From: an uncultured Bacteroidales bacterium | GTDB taxonomy: Bacteria > Bacteroidota > Bacteroidia > Bacteroidales > P3 | Direction of reading: 5' to 3' | Length of the DNA: 64,000 bases | Assembly (NCBI GenBank): GCA_900317125.1 | Contig: ONFR01000015.1 | Coordinates: 1-64,000 of the forward strand | Part shown: piece after piece, positions 33,017 through 40,955 of the stretch | Layout of the letters: each line of letters begins with the position of its first letter | How positions within the stretch are numbered: position 1 is the first letter of the stretch | Notes under the pieces: model-generated | Database searches by the model: none | Seen by the model: only the letters and a program-made list of their open reading frames with translations | Told to the model about the DNA's origin: nothing | Position numbers and translations under genes: made by a program

Positions 33017-33927
33017 TCTGTGACGGTGTTTGAGGATTCTATGAAATCGGGTTGCATGGTGTGGCTGCCCCATTGCAGCAGGTCGCGGCTGAACCAGCCG
33101 TCGCGCTCGTTCTCTTCGGGGTCGGTGTTGTACATTCGGTTGGTATACTGATGGTACATGATGCTATAGGAGATCCTGAAGTTGGATGCGGGACGGAAAT
33201 TGACTGCCCGGTGTTTGCGGCGATAGGGGGGCAGCATGGCCACGAAGCGGAAACCGCCGTCGAAGCCTGTGACGTTGCTCCACCGGCCATAGAGCGAGGC
33301 AGAGGTATGGTTGAAATGGCGCATGGCCTCCACTTCGCAGCCGAAGTCCTGGTAGACGTAGCGCCCTGCCACGGCGCGGAGCTGGGCGTTCCAGCGCGAT
33401 AGGTAGATGTCGCCGCCGGCATTCCAGGCAAAGCGGTTGAGGGGACTGATATACCACGAGGGGGACATGGTCAGCACACCGACCCAACCTGCCTGGCCTT
33501 CGAGGGCCAGCCATCGGGTGATGGGCAGGAAGGCTTTGAGGTCGACACCATAGCGTTGCAGGCTGAAGAGTCCGGCACTGGCCTTGAGGTAGACGGGGCC
33601 GAGGCGGAGCTGCTTGCTGACATCGAGGATATTGAGATAGACGTACTTGTATGTAGAGCCATAGGTGTTGACGATGGGGATGTAGACCTGTCCCGCCAGC
33701 TGCCAGTGGTTGCCCATGTTCCACTTGAAGCCGGGGGTGAGGTGGATGAGGAGGTCGTACTGACGGCTGTAGTTGATGTCACGGAAATTGAAATCGAGAC
33801 CGGAGAAGATGTCCAGGCCGGGTGCCGACGATTGGGCACGGACGTGGGCAGGGCTCAGCGAGGCGAGCATGACCACGAGCAGCGCCACAAGGCAGGAGCG
33901 TCGGCAGAAGATGTTGCGTTGGGTCAT
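33013..33927 (-). CDS. Outer-membrane beta-barrel protein
   Basis: 304 residues from ATG 33927; the signal peptide is CLVALLVVMLASLSPAHVRAQ. The upstream frame continues to 34047 through promoter DNA and is rejected. The mature sequence is built of alternating polar and aromatic strands (QYDLLIHLTPGFKW, HWQLAGQVYIPIVN, WNAQLRAVAGRYVYQDF, FDGGFRFVAMLPPYRR) with a final SSNTVTE. It ends overlapping the next gene, with which it forms a two-gene unit. Possibly the amyloid-type or YjbH-type part of a surface polysaccharide exporter. The -7 box TAATTTTG lies 31 bp upstream. Confidence 0.6.
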   Translation of the reverse strand: MTQRNIFCRRSCLVALLVVMLASLSPAHVRAQSSAPGLDIFSGLDFNFRDINYSRQYDLLIHLTPGFKWNMGNHWQLAGQVYIPIVNTYGSTYKYVYLNILDVSKQLRLGPVYLKASAGLFSLQRYGVDLKAFLPITRWLALEGQAGWVGVLTMSPSWYISPLNRFAWNAGGDIYLSRWNAQLRAVAGRYVYQDFGCEVEAMRHFNHTSASLYGRWSNVTGFDGGFRFVAMLPPYRRKHRAVNFRPASNFRISYSIMYHQYTNRMYNTDPEENERDGWFSRDLLQWGSHTMQPDFIESSNTVTE

Positions 33928-34259
33928 AGTGTCAAAATGTTTACTTGTACCAAAATGCAAAATTACATAAAAAAAACGGATTAACAACAGTATGCTGCCA
34001 ATTTCATCGGAAAAAGGGACCGTCCCAAAGCGTTTGGTCTTCCTCAAGGCGTATAAGTGTGTGGGTTATGGCTTGTTCTGCCTGCGGCCATGCATTTCCT
34101 CGTGCCGCCGAAGTTGAAAATGGGCAGTCGCGACGATGAAATTATCAACATGGTATACTTTTTTTGCATGAATGACGTTAATAGTATTATATAGATAAAC
34201 CCGCCCGCAATGAGGCTGGGATGTTTTTATTATCGACAGTTAAATGTAAATCCTTTTGA
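33928..34259. other. 332-bp gap
   Basis: Carries the minus-strand -7 box at 33958-33965. No gene or repeat recognised in the rest. Confidence 0.5.
33958..33965 (-). promoter_or_regulatory. -7 box (TAATTTTG)
   Basis: TAnnTTTG on the minus strand, 31 bp before the outer-membrane protein pair. Confidence 0.65.
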
Positions 34260-35738
34260 ATGATGAAGAAGATACTCTTTGCAACAGTCATCGCGCTATG
34301 CCTTTGTGGCTGCGGACACACCCGCCAAGGGCTTAGTTTCAATCCCCACGACGGAGTGGAAGGAGAGTTGACCATGCCCGACGGGGAGGTGGTGAAATAC
34401 ACAGCATACGAACACCTCTACTACGTGAGGAATGTGGAGGATACGGCCTACCAGTATTTAAACGTGTATGTGCCGGAAGGGGCCACCAAGACCACCCCTA
34501 TCCTGCTGCGCACCTACATCGGGGGCTATATGGCGGCAAAGGCCCGCAAGCCCCAGGCAGGCGACGCCACAGGACGTGCGCTGAAGGAGGGCTATGTGGT
34601 GGTGATTCCAGGTTCGCGAGGACGCAACTCGATGCAGGACAATGTTTATACCGGCCGAGCCCCCAAGGGCTTGCTTGACCTGAAGGCCGCCATCCGCTAC
34701 CTGCGGCTGTTTGACCGCACCATGCCCGGCAATGCCGAACGCATCATCATTGACGGCACCAGCGCCGGAGGAGCCATGTCGGCCCTGGTGGGTGCCACGG
34801 GCAACCATCCCGCCTATGACGCCATGCTGTCCGACATGGGTGCCGCCAAGGAGAAGGACGACGTGTATGCCGCCATCTGCTTCTGCCCCATCACCGACCT
34901 GGAGCATGCCGACATGGCGTACGAATGGCTCTTCAACGGCACGTCGAGCCGCCAGCGGTCGGCCCAGCTGCTGCCCATCAGCAACCAGCTGAAGGAGCAG
35001 TTCTCCAACTATATCAACGACTTGAAGCTGAAAGACTGGGACGGCAAAGAGGTGACGGCGGACAATTATATGGACCTGCTGCGAAGGGAGTTGATCCGCT
35101 CGGCGCAAACAGCTAAGAACGCCGGCGCAGACATCAGCGACACGCTGGGGTTTGCCTTCAGCCAAGAGACAATGGGAGGCATGCCCCCCATCAACGGCGG
35201 CAAGAAGTCTGTGCTGCCCATGATGCAGCCTCCTCAACCGCAACGGGGTGAGTATGTGATTGGGCTTGACATGCAGCGGTACCTGAACTATGTAGCAGGC
35301 ACCCAGCCGCTGAAGACCGCCCCCGCCTTCGACACCAAGGGGGTGCTGGGACAGCCGGCATCGGCCGAGAACGAGTTGTTTGGCGGCACGGACGGCAGCA
35401 GCACGAACTTCACCGTCTACAGTGCCTACAAAAACGGCAAAGACCTGCCCAAGGAGGTGGTGGACAACGTGTATCTGATGAATCCGATGAACTTCATCGT
35501 TGTCAAGGACAGCGAGGGCAGCAAGACCAAGAAGACCGAGAAGCATTCTGTTGCCCAGCACTGGTACATCCGCCACGGCGCACGCGACCGCGACACGGGA
35601 TTCCCTGTGCCGCTGAACCTGGCCTTGAAACTGAACGAGGCGGGATACAACGTGAATTTTCTGCTGGCATGGAACCGTCCCCACAGCGGCGACTATGCGC
35701 TGGACGAGCTGTTCGCCTGGATGAAGAGCATCATGTAA
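34260..35738 (+). CDS. Lipoprotein alpha/beta-hydrolase (tannase/feruloyl esterase-like)
   Basis: 492 residues. A lipoprotein signal ends at LCLCGCGH. The alpha/beta-hydrolase fold has the nucleophile elbow GTSAGGAMSAL (Ser at about 170) and the late GDY and HSG region (NRPHSGDYALDELFAWM), which supplies the His. The sequence RHGARDRDTGFPV near 440 probably holds the acid. The long insertion between residues about 215 and 370 is a lid. The layout is that of subtype B tannases and feruloyl esterases of gut Bacteroidetes, so a plant-phenolic ester is the likely substrate. A GNAT gene follows after 22 bp. Confidence 0.75.
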   Translation: MMKKILFATVIALCLCGCGHTRQGLSFNPHDGVEGELTMPDGEVVKYTAYEHLYYVRNVEDTAYQYLNVYVPEGATKTTPILLRTYIGGYMAAKARKPQAGDATGRALKEGYVVVIPGSRGRNSMQDNVYTGRAPKGLLDLKAAIRYLRLFDRTMPGNAERIIIDGTSAGGAMSALVGATGNHPAYDAMLSDMGAAKEKDDVYAAICFCPITDLEHADMAYEWLFNGTSSRQRSAQLLPISNQLKEQFSNYINDLKLKDWDGKEVTADNYMDLLRRELIRSAQTAKNAGADISDTLGFAFSQETMGGMPPINGGKKSVLPMMQPPQPQRGEYVIGLDMQRYLNYVAGTQPLKTAPAFDTKGVLGQPASAENELFGGTDGSSTNFTVYSAYKNGKDLPKEVVDNVYLMNPMNFIVVKDSEGSKTKKTEKHSVAQHWYIRHGARDRDTGFPVPLNLALKLNEAGYNVNFLLAWNRPHSGDYALDELFAWMKSIM

Positions 35739-35760
35739 TTGGCTATACGCTAGGATTGTC

Positions 35761-36300
35761 ATGTATCTTTTCGAGACCGATAGAATACTGCTCCGCCCAT
35801 GGAGGGAGAGCGATGCCGAGGCTCTGTTTAAGTACGCCTCCGACCCCGAAGTGGGGCCGCGCGCAGGGTGGCCGCCGCACAAAAGCGTAGAGGAGAGCCT
35901 TGAAATCATTCGCACGATATTCAGCGGAGAAGGCATGTGGGCCGTGGAGTGGAAGGAGACGGGTGAGGTCATCGGCTGTGTAGGCTATTTGCCTTCGACA
36001 TCCTCCAACCTGAAGATTGAGGCCGACCAAGCCGAGGTGGGCTACTGGATTGCCCGACCCTATTGGGGAATGGGCATCTGCACAGAGGCGCTTGCCCTTG
36101 TTATCGAACACTGCTTTACTGTGAAAGGGTTCAGCACCCTATGGGGTACCTATTTCCCCAGCAATCCCGCCTCCGGCCACGTGATGGAGAAATGCGGTTT
36201 CGCGGACACCGGCAGGGAGACTATTTGCCCCAACCTCGAAGTCGGTTCGGACCAGCCTGTGAGGGTGATGAGGAAAGATATTGACAGACTTATACAATAA
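35761..36300 (+). CDS. GNAT-family N-acetyltransferase (RimJ/RimL-like)
   Basis: 179 residues. The RimJ/RimL-like layout is clear: TDRILLRPWRESDAEALF near the start, GCVGYLP, AEVGYWIARPYWGMGICTEAL (motif A, acetyl-CoA binding), and NPASGHVMEKCGF at the end. These enzymes acetylate protein N-termini, amino sugars or other small amines; the target here is not evident. It lies 22 bp after the esterase gene and probably shares its transcript. Confidence 0.88.
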   Translation: MYLFETDRILLRPWRESDAEALFKYASDPEVGPRAGWPPHKSVEESLEIIRTIFSGEGMWAVEWKETGEVIGCVGYLPSTSSNLKIEADQAEVGYWIARPYWGMGICTEALALVIEHCFTVKGFSTLWGTYFPSNPASGHVMEKCGFADTGRETICPNLEVGSDQPVRVMRKDIDRLIQ

Positions 36301-36353
36301 AAAGATGAAGAAAGCATTCGGACAATCACTTATTACAATAGATAACTAGAGGC

Positions 36354-36953
36354 ATGGACAGCAAGAACTTTATACGGCAGGATAACAACTATAGGACGTT
36401 GAAGGCGTTCCAAAAGGCGGAGTGCGTCTACGACGTCACCTATTATTTTGCCAATAAGTTCCTGCAGAAGGGCGACCGCACGATAGACCAGATGGTTCAG
36501 GCGGCACGAAGCGGCAAGCAGAATCTGGCGGAAGGCAACATTGACGGGGTAACCTCCAAAGAGATGGAAATAAAACTCACCAATGTCAATCGCGCCTCGC
36601 TTCACGAGCTGCTGCTTGATTATGAGGACTACTTGCGGGTACGCGGGCTGGAGCAGTGGACTTTCAATGACCCACGCTGCGTGCAGACGCGCGAGTTCTG
36701 CAAGCGGCACCTCGACTCAACGGTATACCGCGAGAAGATAAAAGACCGCACAGACGAGACCATCGCTAATATCGCCATCACGCTGATTCACCAGTGCGAC
36801 GTGCTGATAAAAGGTCTGATAGAATGGCAAAAGAAGAACTTCCTCGAGAACGGAGGAATAAAAGAAGAGATGTACAGGGCAAGGAAAGCCTATAGAGATA
36901 GTCATGGGTTTAATGGGCAGAATGGGTTTAATGGGTCTAATGGGCCGAGATAA
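36354..36953 (+). CDS. Four-helix-bundle suffix domain protein
   Basis: 199 residues. Residues about 10-165 match the family of 'four helix bundle suffix domain' proteins common in gut Bacteroidetes: FIRQDNNYRTLKAFQKAECVYDVTYYF, QMVQAARSGKQNLAEGN and LNEYEDYLRVRG-like LLDYEDYLRVRGL. Function is unknown. The last 15 residues (GFNGQNGFNGSNGPR) are encoded by the tandem nonamer repeat AATGGGTTT/AATGGGCAG that continues past the stop codon, so the C-terminus has been extended by repeat DNA. Confidence 0.8.
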   Translation: MDSKNFIRQDNNYRTLKAFQKAECVYDVTYYFANKFLQKGDRTIDQMVQAARSGKQNLAEGNIDGVTSKEMEIKLTNVNRASLHELLLDYEDYLRVRGLEQWTFNDPRCVQTREFCKRHLDSTVYREKIKDRTDETIANIAITLIHQCDVLIKGLIEWQKKNFLENGGIKEEMYRARKAYRDSHGFNGQNGFNGSNGPR

Positions 36954-36990
36954 CCATATTGCCCATTAAACCTATTAGACCCATTAACCC
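36904..36990. repeat. Nonamer AATGGGnnn repeat with inverted downstream half
   Basis: AATGGG units at 9-bp period (36912-36945) are followed across the stop codon by CCCATTAAACCTATTAGACCCATTAA at 36962-36987, their reverse complement; together a long hairpin that could terminate the transcript. The same DNA is read as PIKPIRPINPIK in the frame of the next gene. Confidence 0.8.
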
Positions 36991-37030
36991 CATAAAAACA
37001 GAAAACAATAACAAAAAAACAACAATAATA

Positions 37031-38245
37031 ATGACCCACTACGAAAAACAATCAATGAAAGAGTTGCGTGCCGGCATGGGCGAAGGCCTTGTTGAGGCTG
37101 GCCGCAAGAACGAGAATGTCGTCGCCCTGAGCGCCGACGTGAAAGGCAGCGTCAAGATGGACGGCTTCGCCAAAGAATTCCCCGAGCGCTTCATCCAGTG
37201 CGGCATTGCCGAGGCCAATATGGTCGGCATCGCCGCCGGTCTGAGTCTGTGCGGCAAGGTGCCCTTCATCGGGGGCTTCGCCGAGTTCGTCACCGGACGC
37301 GTCTACGACCAGATCCGCCAGGTGGTCTGCTACTCGAACAAGAACGTGAAGATCTGCGGCTCGCACGCCGGCATCTCGCTCGGCGAGGACGGTGCCACGC
37401 ACCAGACCATGGAGGACATCGCCCTGATGAAGGTGCTGCCCAACATGACCGTGCTGGTTCCCGCCGACTTCAACCAGGCCAAGGCCGCCACGCTGGCCGC
37501 CGCCGAGCACGTCGGACCCGTCTATCTGCGCCTCGGCCGCAGCAAGATGCCCTGCTTCCTGCCCGAAGACCAAAAGTTTGAGATTGGCAAGGCCCAGCTG
37601 CTGAGCGAGGGCACCGACGTGACCCTTTTCGCCTGCGGCCACCTTGTGTGGGAAGCCCTGCAGGCCGCCGAGATGCTCGAGAAGGTCGGCATCAGCTGCG
37701 AAGTCATCAACATCCACACCATCAAGCCGCTCGACGTGGAGGCCATCGTGGCCAGCGCCAAGAAGACCGGCGCCGTGGTCACCTGCGAGGAGCACCTCTT
37801 CAACGGCGGCCTCGGCGACAGCGTGGCCCAGACACTCGCCCTCCGCTGCCCCACTCCGATGGAGTATGTGGCCGTGGACGACAAGTTTGGCGAGAGCGGC
37901 ACGCCCGACGAGATGCTCACCAACTACCACCTCCGCGCCGCCGACATCATGGCCAAGGTCTATGCCGTCCTGCAGCGCAAACCCGGCGCCCCCAAGCAGC
38001 GCTATTGCCAAAGTTGCGGCATGCCCCTCACCGATGAGGTCACGAGCGATAATCCCGACTACTGCAAGTACTGCTTCGCCGACGGGAAGTTCACACAGGA
38101 CTGCACCATGGAGCAGATGATAGACTTCTGCGTCCAGTTTGTCGACCAGTTTAACCAGAATACCGGCCAGCACCTCACCGCCGAAGAATACCGCGAGCAG
38201 CTCCGCCAGTACTTCCCCCAGCTCAAACGCTGGCAAAAAGAATAG
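37031..38245 (+). CDS. Transketolase, C-terminal subunit, fused to a zinc ribbon
   Basis: 404 residues from ATG 37031 (MTHYEKQSMKELRAGMGEGL). An upstream TTG in the same frame would begin inside the nonamer repeat and is rejected. Residues about 1-315 are the pyrimidine-binding and C-terminal domains of transketolase (RFIQCGIAEANMVGIAAGLS, VYDQIRQVVCYSNKNVKICGSHAG, GEDGATHQTMEDIALMK, VYLRLGRSKMP, HTIKPLDVEAI). Residues about 320-404 are extra: a putative zinc ribbon (QRYCQSCGMPL ... DYCKYCFADGKFTQDC TMEQMIDFC), of the Zn_ribbon_2 type. The N-terminal subunit is at 28831. The zinc ribbon may serve pairing or regulation, or be a fused neighbour gene. Confidence 0.88.
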   Translation: MTHYEKQSMKELRAGMGEGLVEAGRKNENVVALSADVKGSVKMDGFAKEFPERFIQCGIAEANMVGIAAGLSLCGKVPFIGGFAEFVTGRVYDQIRQVVCYSNKNVKICGSHAGISLGEDGATHQTMEDIALMKVLPNMTVLVPADFNQAKAATLAAAEHVGPVYLRLGRSKMPCFLPEDQKFEIGKAQLLSEGTDVTLFACGHLVWEALQAAEMLEKVGISCEVINIHTIKPLDVEAIVASAKKTGAVVTCEEHLFNGGLGDSVAQTLALRCPTPMEYVAVDDKFGESGTPDEMLTNYHLRAADIMAKVYAVLQRKPGAPKQRYCQSCGMPLTDEVTSDNPDYCKYCFADGKFTQDCTMEQMIDFCVQFVDQFNQNTGQHLTAEEYREQLRQYFPQLKRWQKE

Positions 38246-38248
38246 CCT

Positions 38249-39172
38249 ATGAAGAACAGTTTGGCAGGATCCCCCTGGCTCTTCTCTGACGGGCTTGCGG
38301 CGGTGTTGATAAAGAACAAATGGGGATACATCGACCGGCAAGGACATGTCGCCATCGCGCCGCAGTACACCGCGGCATCCGGCTTCTCTGAGGGGCTGGC
38401 GGCCGTCGAGGTCAACAATAAGTACGGCTTCATCGACCGCTACGGCAAGATGGTGATCAAGCCGAAGTACGACTTCGCCCTTGCCTTCACCGAGGGAGTG
38501 GCGGCATGCTCTATCAGAGACGGCTTCCACATCATAGACAGGAACGGCAGAGTCCTCGCCGAAGTCGGCGAGGACTGTACCGACGTGGAGAACTTCTCCT
38601 GCGGGTTGGCGGCCGCTGAATTCATCGTCGGAGATGGCGATTGGCGATACGGGGCTATCGACAAGACCGGTAAGATGGTGATAAAGCCAAAGTTCAGCTT
38701 TGCCTACACCTTTGAGGAAGACCTTATGCCTGTCGTCGTCAACGACGGAGACAAGTGCGGGTTTGTCAACAAGGAAGGCAAATGTGTCATAGCACCCGAA
38801 TTCGACGAGACCGAGTCCTTCTCCGAAGGACTGGCACCAGCGATGAAGGACGGCAAGTGGCGCTTCATCGACCACGAAGGCCACGACGTGGTGATGCTCG
38901 GCGAGAGATTCGACCATGTCGACACCCTCATTGAAGGGCGCTCCATCGTGAAGATTGGCGACAAAAGCGGTGCCATCGACAAGGCAGGCAACCTCATTAT
39001 CGATGTTCGTTTCGACAATCTGCACTCCTTCTCCGAAGGTCTTGCCTACGCCCGTATCGGCGACACGCACGGCTTCATCAACCCCTCCGGAATCTTCGAG
39101 ATACAGAAGCCCGTGACCAAGGCAACCCTAATTGACAAACTGATGAAACGGGGCAACTGGCTTCGTTGGTAG
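38249..39172 (+). CDS. WG-repeat protein
   Basis: 307 residues with at least seven WG (KWG-type) repeats: NKWGYIDRQGHVAIAPQY, NKYGFIDRYGKMVIKPKY, RYGAIDKTGKMVIKPKF, DKCGFVNKEGKCVIAPEF, KWRFIDHEGHDVVM, DKSGAIDKAGNLII and THGFINPSGIFEI, each followed by an FSEGLA-type segment. WG repeats form beta-propeller-like blades of unknown role. No signal peptide is visible, so it is cytoplasmic. It begins 3 bp after the stop codon of the transketolase subunit, so the two are in one transcript. Confidence 0.85.
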   Translation: MKNSLAGSPWLFSDGLAAVLIKNKWGYIDRQGHVAIAPQYTAASGFSEGLAAVEVNNKYGFIDRYGKMVIKPKYDFALAFTEGVAACSIRDGFHIIDRNGRVLAEVGEDCTDVENFSCGLAAAEFIVGDGDWRYGAIDKTGKMVIKPKFSFAYTFEEDLMPVVVNDGDKCGFVNKEGKCVIAPEFDETESFSEGLAPAMKDGKWRFIDHEGHDVVMLGERFDHVDTLIEGRSIVKIGDKSGAIDKAGNLIIDVRFDNLHSFSEGLAYARIGDTHGFINPSGIFEIQKPVTKATLIDKLMKRGNWLRW

Positions 39173-39218
39173 AGCACGAGAAATGGAAGACAAACTTGCA
39201 CGTGGATTCCTGTTCTTC

Positions 39219-39244
39219 GCGGCGGTTTGCCGCCGCGCCGAAAC
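39219..39244. repeat. Short palindromic repeat, copy 1
   Basis: CGCGGCGGTTTGCCGCCGCGCCGAAAC; 24 of 26 bases recur at 45161-45186. The centre GCGGCGG TTT GCCGCCGC is a hairpin. Confidence 0.65.
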
Positions 39245-39304
39245 TGATCCTCAAATACAAAGTCAATAATAATCATTCACAAACATAATAAAACACACTA
39301 CACT

Positions 39305-39880
39305 ATGAAAAAAGACCTTGGAATCATGCCGGCGGTATATCCGATGCCGGTACTTATGGTGGCCGCCTACGATGCAAGTGGCCGAGTGAATGTAATGAAT
39401 GCTGCTTGGGGTATGATCTGCGGCATGGACAAGATAGCCCTCTTCATCAGCGAAGGCCACAAGACCACGCAGAACATCCTCGTCTCGAAAGCCTTCACTG
39501 TCGGTATCGCCGACCGCGACCACATGGATGTGGCCGACTACTTCGGCATCGCCACCGGCAACAAGACCCCCGACAAGTTCGAGCGCACCGGCTACCACGC
39601 CATCCGCAGCAGCAGTGTCAACGCCCCTGTCGTCGACGAGTTCCCCGTCACCATGGAGTGCGAACTTGCCGAAGTGGTGCAGACCGAGAACATGTACTGC
39701 ATAGTGGGCAAGATTGTCAACGTTGCCGCCGAAGAGAGCGTCCTTTCCGAGAACGGTAAGGTAGACCCTATGAAACTCAACGCCCTTATCTTCGACCAGT
39801 TCCAGAACGGCTACTATGTCACTGGCGAGCAGGTTGGCAAAGCCTGGAACGCCGGTGCCGCCCTTGCTAAGGAGAAGTAA
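39305..39880 (+). CDS. Flavin reductase family protein (flavoredoxin-like)
   Basis: 191 residues. The split-barrel flavin reductase fold is recognised from the start: PAVYPMPVLMVAAYDASGRVNVMNAAWGMICG and SEGHKTTQNILVSKAFTVGIADRDHMDVADYFG, where FMN is bound, followed by VMECELAEVVQTENMYCIVGKIVNV. Such proteins reduce flavins or serve as flavoredoxins in electron transfer. A distantly related member lies at 50364. A strong hairpin terminator follows at 39893. Confidence 0.88.
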   Translation: MKKDLGIMPAVYPMPVLMVAAYDASGRVNVMNAAWGMICGMDKIALFISEGHKTTQNILVSKAFTVGIADRDHMDVADYFGIATGNKTPDKFERTGYHAIRSSSVNAPVVDEFPVTMECELAEVVQTENMYCIVGKIVNVAAEESVLSENGKVDPMKLNALIFDQFQNGYYVTGEQVGKAWNAGAALAKEK

Positions 39881-39892
39881 CACCTTAACTCC

Positions 39893-39935
39893 ATTAACGC
39901 TGCCCTCTCCCCTATTAGGGGGAGGCAGCGTTAAT
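39893..39935 (+). terminator. Strong hairpin terminator
   Basis: ATTAACGCTGCC ... GGCAGCGTTAAT perfect outer stem of 12 bp with an inner CCCC/GGGG stem around TATTA. Confidence 0.85.
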
Positions 39936-39981
39936 TGTATTAATCCGAAAGAAAACCAATTATAACACAAGAAAACACGAC

Positions 39982-40698
39982 ATGGGCAATTCCTTCATAG
40001 ATTATTTCCACGATATGCAGACGCGCAACATGATGAATGGCTGCATCCATTCCTGCCCCGAGCTGATGGAGTGCATCCAGCAGCTGGGCTTCCTGCCGCT
40101 ATTGGACAGCGGTATCCCTGGCTTCTGTGCCGAGGAGATGATGGCTCAGGAGTGCCGCTTCACCCGTTTCAACGATGGTACGTGGGAATGGCCGCTATGG
40201 GAGTGGAAGAGTGCCGTCGTGACCGAAGGACGATGCGTCTACGGTAAATTCTTCTCCGGCAAGGCGGGCTTCGTCAGCCAAGCGTGGTGGCCGGACCTCT
40301 ACAACTGGCGCCGGAGCCAGCACCCCGTCCCCGAGGCCGACAGCATCGAGGGCATCATCCTGACGACCCTGCTCGAGCACGGCAGCATGATTGCCCGCGA
40401 CCTGCGGGCCGCCTGCAACCTTACGGGACAGAAGATGCGAAGCAAGTTCGACGCCATCATCTGCCGCATGCAGATGGGCTGTCTCATCGTCACCGAGGAC
40501 TTTGTCTACCCTACCGACAAACACGGACGGGAGTATGGCTTCGGCTGGTCGCTGCTGACCACCCCCGAGCGGCTGCTTGGGCTCGAAGCTTGCCAGTGCA
40601 ACCGCACACCCGAGGAGTCCTTCAACCGCATGTACGACCACCTTGCCAACCTCCATCCATACGCCACCGAAAAGCAGATAACGAAACTCATCAAATAG
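39982..40698 (+). CDS. AlkZ-related protein
   Basis: 238 residues. The sequence RFNDGTWEWPLWEWKSAVVTEGRCVYGKFFSGKAGFVSQAWWPDLYNWRR (read in parts) and the winged-helix segment IILTTLLEHGSMIARDLRAACNL are those of the proteins annotated as AlkZ-related in gut Firmicutes and Bacteroidetes. AlkZ/YcaQ are DNA glycosylases for bulky or interstrand crosslinked bases; this shorter relative keeps part of the fold, but its catalytic status is unknown. It is preceded by a terminator and stands alone. Confidence 0.75.
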   Translation: MGNSFIDYFHDMQTRNMMNGCIHSCPELMECIQQLGFLPLLDSGIPGFCAEEMMAQECRFTRFNDGTWEWPLWEWKSAVVTEGRCVYGKFFSGKAGFVSQAWWPDLYNWRRSQHPVPEADSIEGIILTTLLEHGSMIARDLRAACNLTGQKMRSKFDAIICRMQMGCLIVTEDFVYPTDKHGREYGFGWSLLTTPERLLGLEACQCNRTPEESFNRMYDHLANLHPYATEKQITKLIK

Positions 40699-40955
40699 CC
40701 CCAACCCTTTCCGAAGACAGCAACCAATCCTTCATGGCTAATAGAGCCAGTCTCCCCAAGTGAAGAAAAAAAATCACTTCCCCTTGTCACTTTTTGTGAA
40801 GAAAATGGCTCTAATGGGGGTGAAATAACAATTCTTGAATGCGTCTATGCTTGAGTGGAAAACACTCAAACAATCAAGCAATCAAGAACTATTATCAGGG
40901 CAATTTTTATGGCATATTATCGTTATATAATCAACAAAAACAATCATTAATAATC

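Noticed and set aside
37052..39070. 672-codon minus-strand open frame opposite the transketolase C-subunit and WG protein
   Set aside because: Its codon pattern is that of a complementary frame of GC-rich genes; low-complexity composition (AVGDGLG-type) and no motif.
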